From JAAYKM01 sp964408155 (GTDB taxonomy: Bacteria > Desulfobacterota > Syntrophia > Syntrophales > JAAYKM01), in the NCBI GenBank assembly GCA_964408155.1, contig CAYOYJ010000120.1:1-7680 (forward strand): DNA of 7,680 bases, written 5' to 3'. Below the pieces are notes generated by a model that had not been told where the DNA came from, made no database searches, and worked only from the letters and a program-made list of their open reading frames with translations. A program made the translations under genes and the position numbers. Of this stretch, positions 5,785 to 7,680 are shown piece after piece; the stretch's first letter is position 1; each line of letters starts with the position of its first letter.

Positions 5785-7418
5785 GGCTTGACCTCCATGA
5801 TGGCAAGCATAAGTTCTCGGATTTCTTCGACTGTGAAACACTCTCCATTATATTTAAGCAAGGGGTGCCTGATGTTCAGCCCGAATTCACGCTTCAATAG
5901 AGCCGCGAACTGGCCGCCGGCATTGTTTTCCAGGCAGACGAGCTTTTTTCTGTCGAGCATCCAGGGGGCGACCATGTCCGGGCTAAGGGGATAGACCTGA
6001 GAGAAGTGCAATGCGGCCACGGCAATCCCCGCCTCGTTGAGATGCCGGATCGCTTCTGCGACAATCTGCCGGTTCGATCCCCAAGAGAGCAGCATCCACT
6101 CGGCTTCAGGATTGCCGCAGAAAGTGGGTTTCCGGGACAGGGAGGTCATGTGCTTCACTTTTTGCATCCGCTTGTCCACCATTCGTACACGCAGATCGAG
6201 GTCCTCGGTAATGCGGCCATCCTCGTCGTGCTCATCCGAGTCAAGGCGGACTAATGCCTTCCCGATGCCGGGGTAGGTCAGGGGTGACAGTCCTCCTTTG
6301 GTCAGAGCATAACGTCGGTAGGTCTCATCGCAGACCAGGCGGGTGCGCTGACTCACCGACCGCGGAATCTCCGCCTCAAGGGTCTGGATCGAATCGGCCA
6401 GGTACTGGTCTGTCAGGATCAGGATCGGACACTGTAGTGAATCGGCCAAGTCAAAGGCGTCCCGGGCAATTTCAATGGCTTCCGGAACGGTTCCGGGGGC
6501 GAAAATCATGCGGGGGAACTCGCCGTGACCCGCGTGGATCAGAAGGTTCAGGTCCCCCTGTTCGGTTCGGGTCGGGAGCCCTGTGGACGGTCCCGGCCTC
6601 TGAGAGACCATAATCACAACAGGTGTCTCCGTCATGCCTGCCAGAGAAAGGCCCTCCGTCATGAGATCAAACCCGCCGCCGGAAGTAGCCGTCATGGCGC
6701 GAAGCCCTGCATAGGAAGCCCCCAGAGCCATATTGACGGCGCCGATTTCATCTTCTGCCTGCTCAAAGTGAATGGGGAGATCTTTGGCGGCGTTGGCGAA
6801 GTAGTTCATGATGGATGTGGCGGGGGTCATGGGGTAGGCGGCCATAAACTGGCATCCTCCCAAAATGGCGCCAAGAGCCAGAGCCTGATTTCCATCAAAA
6901 CGGAGAAGCGCCGCTGAAGAGGATTTGATGAAGTGTTTACCGGTCAGCTTTTTTCCCCCGGCATAACGGAATCCTTCACCTAGCATAGCCCTGCGGTCTT
7001 CCGGAAGGCCGACGTCGGTGAGGCGTGTCGGATCAAAGCCGATGGCGGAAAGGATGATACCCATGAGGACGGTGTTTACAGCCATGGGTTCCGCAAATTG
7101 ATGTCGCATGATCTGGCTGATATGCCGGATTTCCTCATGATCGATCAAAATACCGCCTTCCCTGAGCGTGAGTCGGTGGCGGCGGTCCGCCTCCTCGTCA
7201 AAGGCCAGGACCATTTCCCAGACATTTCCACCCAGAGCATGAACGGGCTCATCTGCAATCCGGATCATGTGATAATTATGGCCGCCGCGAATCCGGGACA
7301 TGTAATTCTTGGTGGCAAAGAAGTGGTAACCCGTGCGGGCCAGAATTTCCGCCAGACCCAGTTCGATGGTCAAAAGACCATGGCCGGCCTCTCCGGCGAT
7401 TTTCAGATTGAATTCCAT
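5781..7418 (-). CDS. korA: 2-oxoacid:ferredoxin oxidoreductase alpha subunit (gamma-alpha fusion)
   Basis: A 545-residue fusion of the gamma domain (about residues 1-170, with GEAGHG at 9-14 and SRIRGGHNYH at 41-50, where the family contacts coenzyme A) and the alpha pyrimidine-binding domain (about 175 onward). The alpha part shows YPMTPAT (195-201), a variant of the YPITPSS substrate-binding motif retaining the key Thr, and EDEIGAVNMALGAS (222-235), which carries the glutamate that activates the thiamine, and GPSTGLPT (276-283). A C-terminal transketolase-C-like domain follows. I chose the third of three consecutive ATGs (7418) because AAAAGG (7426-7431) lies seven bases before it; a TTG at 7469 would overlap the upstream gene. 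It is translationally coupled to korB. No separate ferredoxin-like delta subunit is encoded in the window, so this looks like the two-subunit enzyme type. Confidence 0.92.
   Translation of the reverse strand: MEFNLKIAGEAGHGLLTIELGLAEILARTGYHFFATKNYMSRIRGGHNYHMIRIADEPVHALGGNVWEMVLAFDEEADRRHRLTLREGGILIDHEEIRHISQIMRHQFAEPMAVNTVLMGIILSAIGFDPTRLTDVGLPEDRRAMLGEGFRYAGGKKLTGKHFIKSSSAALLRFDGNQALALGAILGGCQFMAAYPMTPATSIMNYFANAAKDLPIHFEQAEDEIGAVNMALGASYAGLRAMTATSGGGFDLMTEGLSLAGMTETPVVIMVSQRPGPSTGLPTRTEQGDLNLLIHAGHGEFPRMIFAPGTVPEAIEIARDAFDLADSLQCPILILTDQYLADSIQTLEAEIPRSVSQRTRLVCDETYRRYALTKGGLSPLTYPGIGKALVRLDSDEHDEDGRITEDLDLRVRMVDKRMQKVKHMTSLSRKPTFCGNPEAEWMLLSWGSNRQIVAEAIRHLNEAGIAVAALHFSQVYPLSPDMVAPWMLDRKKLVCLENNAGGQFAALLKREFGLNIRHPLLKYNGECFTVEEIRELMLAIMEVKP
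5791..5796 (-). promoter_or_regulatory. Ribosome binding site deciding the korB GTG start
   Basis: GGAGGT on the minus strand lies six bases before GTG at 5782-5784. It sits inside the last codons of korA, so korB translation is tied to korA by the GTGA overlap. Confidence 0.8.
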
Positions 7419-7425
7419 CATCATA

Positions 7426-7431
7426 CCTTTT
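7426..7431 (-). promoter_or_regulatory. Ribosome binding site deciding the korA start
   Basis: AAAAGG on the minus strand is followed by T and three ATG codons in a row (7416-7424). Spacing is one, four and seven bases to the three; only the last is optimal, giving a protein beginning MEFNLKIAGEAG. Confidence 0.6.
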
Positions 7432-7458
7432 CTTGATAAAAAATGGAGTCGAATCAAG

Positions 7459-7680
7459 CTACTTGTCAAATCGTTTCAGGAAATTACGAAACCCATCCAA
7501 GGGTTGCGCACCAACAAGACGGTTTCGGTCACTGACGATGAATGTCGGCACCCCATTGATCCCTTCGCGACAAGCCGTATCTTTGTAATGGTTGATTATT
7601 TCCGCAAAGTCATGCCTATGCAGCGCCTTTCTCAGTGCTTGAGCATCCAGTCCGGAGGCCACGGCAACATCCCGAATAGT
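7459..7680 (-). CDS. DsbA family (FrnE-like) thiol oxidoreductase, C-terminal part, cut by window edge
   Basis: Only the last 73 codons are present; the frame is open to the right edge, and the first visible residues (TIRDVAVASGLD) continue a protein whose start lies outside. The fragment carries the family's C-terminal signature: an AVASGLD helix, GVPTFIV with the cis-proline that packs against the catalytic site, and GAQPLDGFRNFLKRF, the closing helix typical of FrnE-type DSBA-like proteins. Its redox CXXC or equivalent would be upstream and cannot be checked. No signal peptide can be seen for the same reason, so a cytoplasmic or periplasmic location is undecided. The internal GTG at 7662 is not a credible start. 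Its stop lies 40 bases before korA on the same strand, so the two may be co-transcribed, though a functional link is not evident. Confidence 0.8.
   Translation of the reverse strand, partial: TIRDVAVASGLDAQALRKALHRHDFAEIINHYKDTACREGINGVPTFIVSDRNRLVGAQPLDGFRNFLKRFDK

Noticed and set aside
5785..5841. N-terminal extension of korB to the ATG at 5841
   Set aside because: It would overlap korA by about 60 bases, lacks family similarity, and the GTG at 5784 has a near-ideal ribosome site and GTGA coupling.

Overview
The window reads as an ordinary chromosomal segment of an anaerobic or microaerophilic Gram-negative bacterium. The base composition is balanced. The metal-binding protein has a Sec signal peptide and no lipobox, which fits a periplasm. 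An oxygen-sensitive 2-oxoacid:ferredoxin oxidoreductase sits near an iron superoxide dismutase. This mix, and the style of the proteins, suggests a Desulfobacterota (former Deltaproteobacteria) lineage. That placement is an inference from general resemblance, not a proven assignment.

All eight confidently called genes are on the minus strand, so transcription runs from right to left. At the right edge is the 3' end of a DsbA/FrnE-like thiol oxidoreductase gene (7459-7680, cut by the window). It is followed after 40 bases by korA (gamma-alpha fusion, 5781-7418) and korB (beta, 4969-5784). These two overlap by four bases (GTGA) and form a two-subunit 2-oxoacid:ferredoxin oxidoreductase. Next comes a gene-poor stretch (4540-4968) holding two short plus-strand reading frames of doubtful reality.

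The second block is a metal-uptake operon with its regulator first: a Fur-family (Zur-like) repressor (4108-4539), znuA (3248-4096), znuC (2508-3251) and znuB (1651-2481). A perfect 9+5+9 palindrome, AATTTGCAA-N5-TTGCAAATT, lies just upstream of the regulator start. It is the best candidate for the operator through which the repressor controls itself and the transporter. The third block is sodB (906-1499) with its own probable promoter, then radC (124-813), with a strong hairpin between them. I see no gene in bases 1-123 that can be supported.

Nothing here looks like a new defence or mobile system: there is no CRISPR array, insertion sequence, tRNA or phage gene. The points worth a second look are the unlabelled operator palindrome, a ZnuA homologue in which the usual first His and the last Asp metal ligands are Glu and Asn, a KorB lacking one of the usual four cluster cysteines, and the pair of stop/start-overlapping short frames between korB and the regulator.
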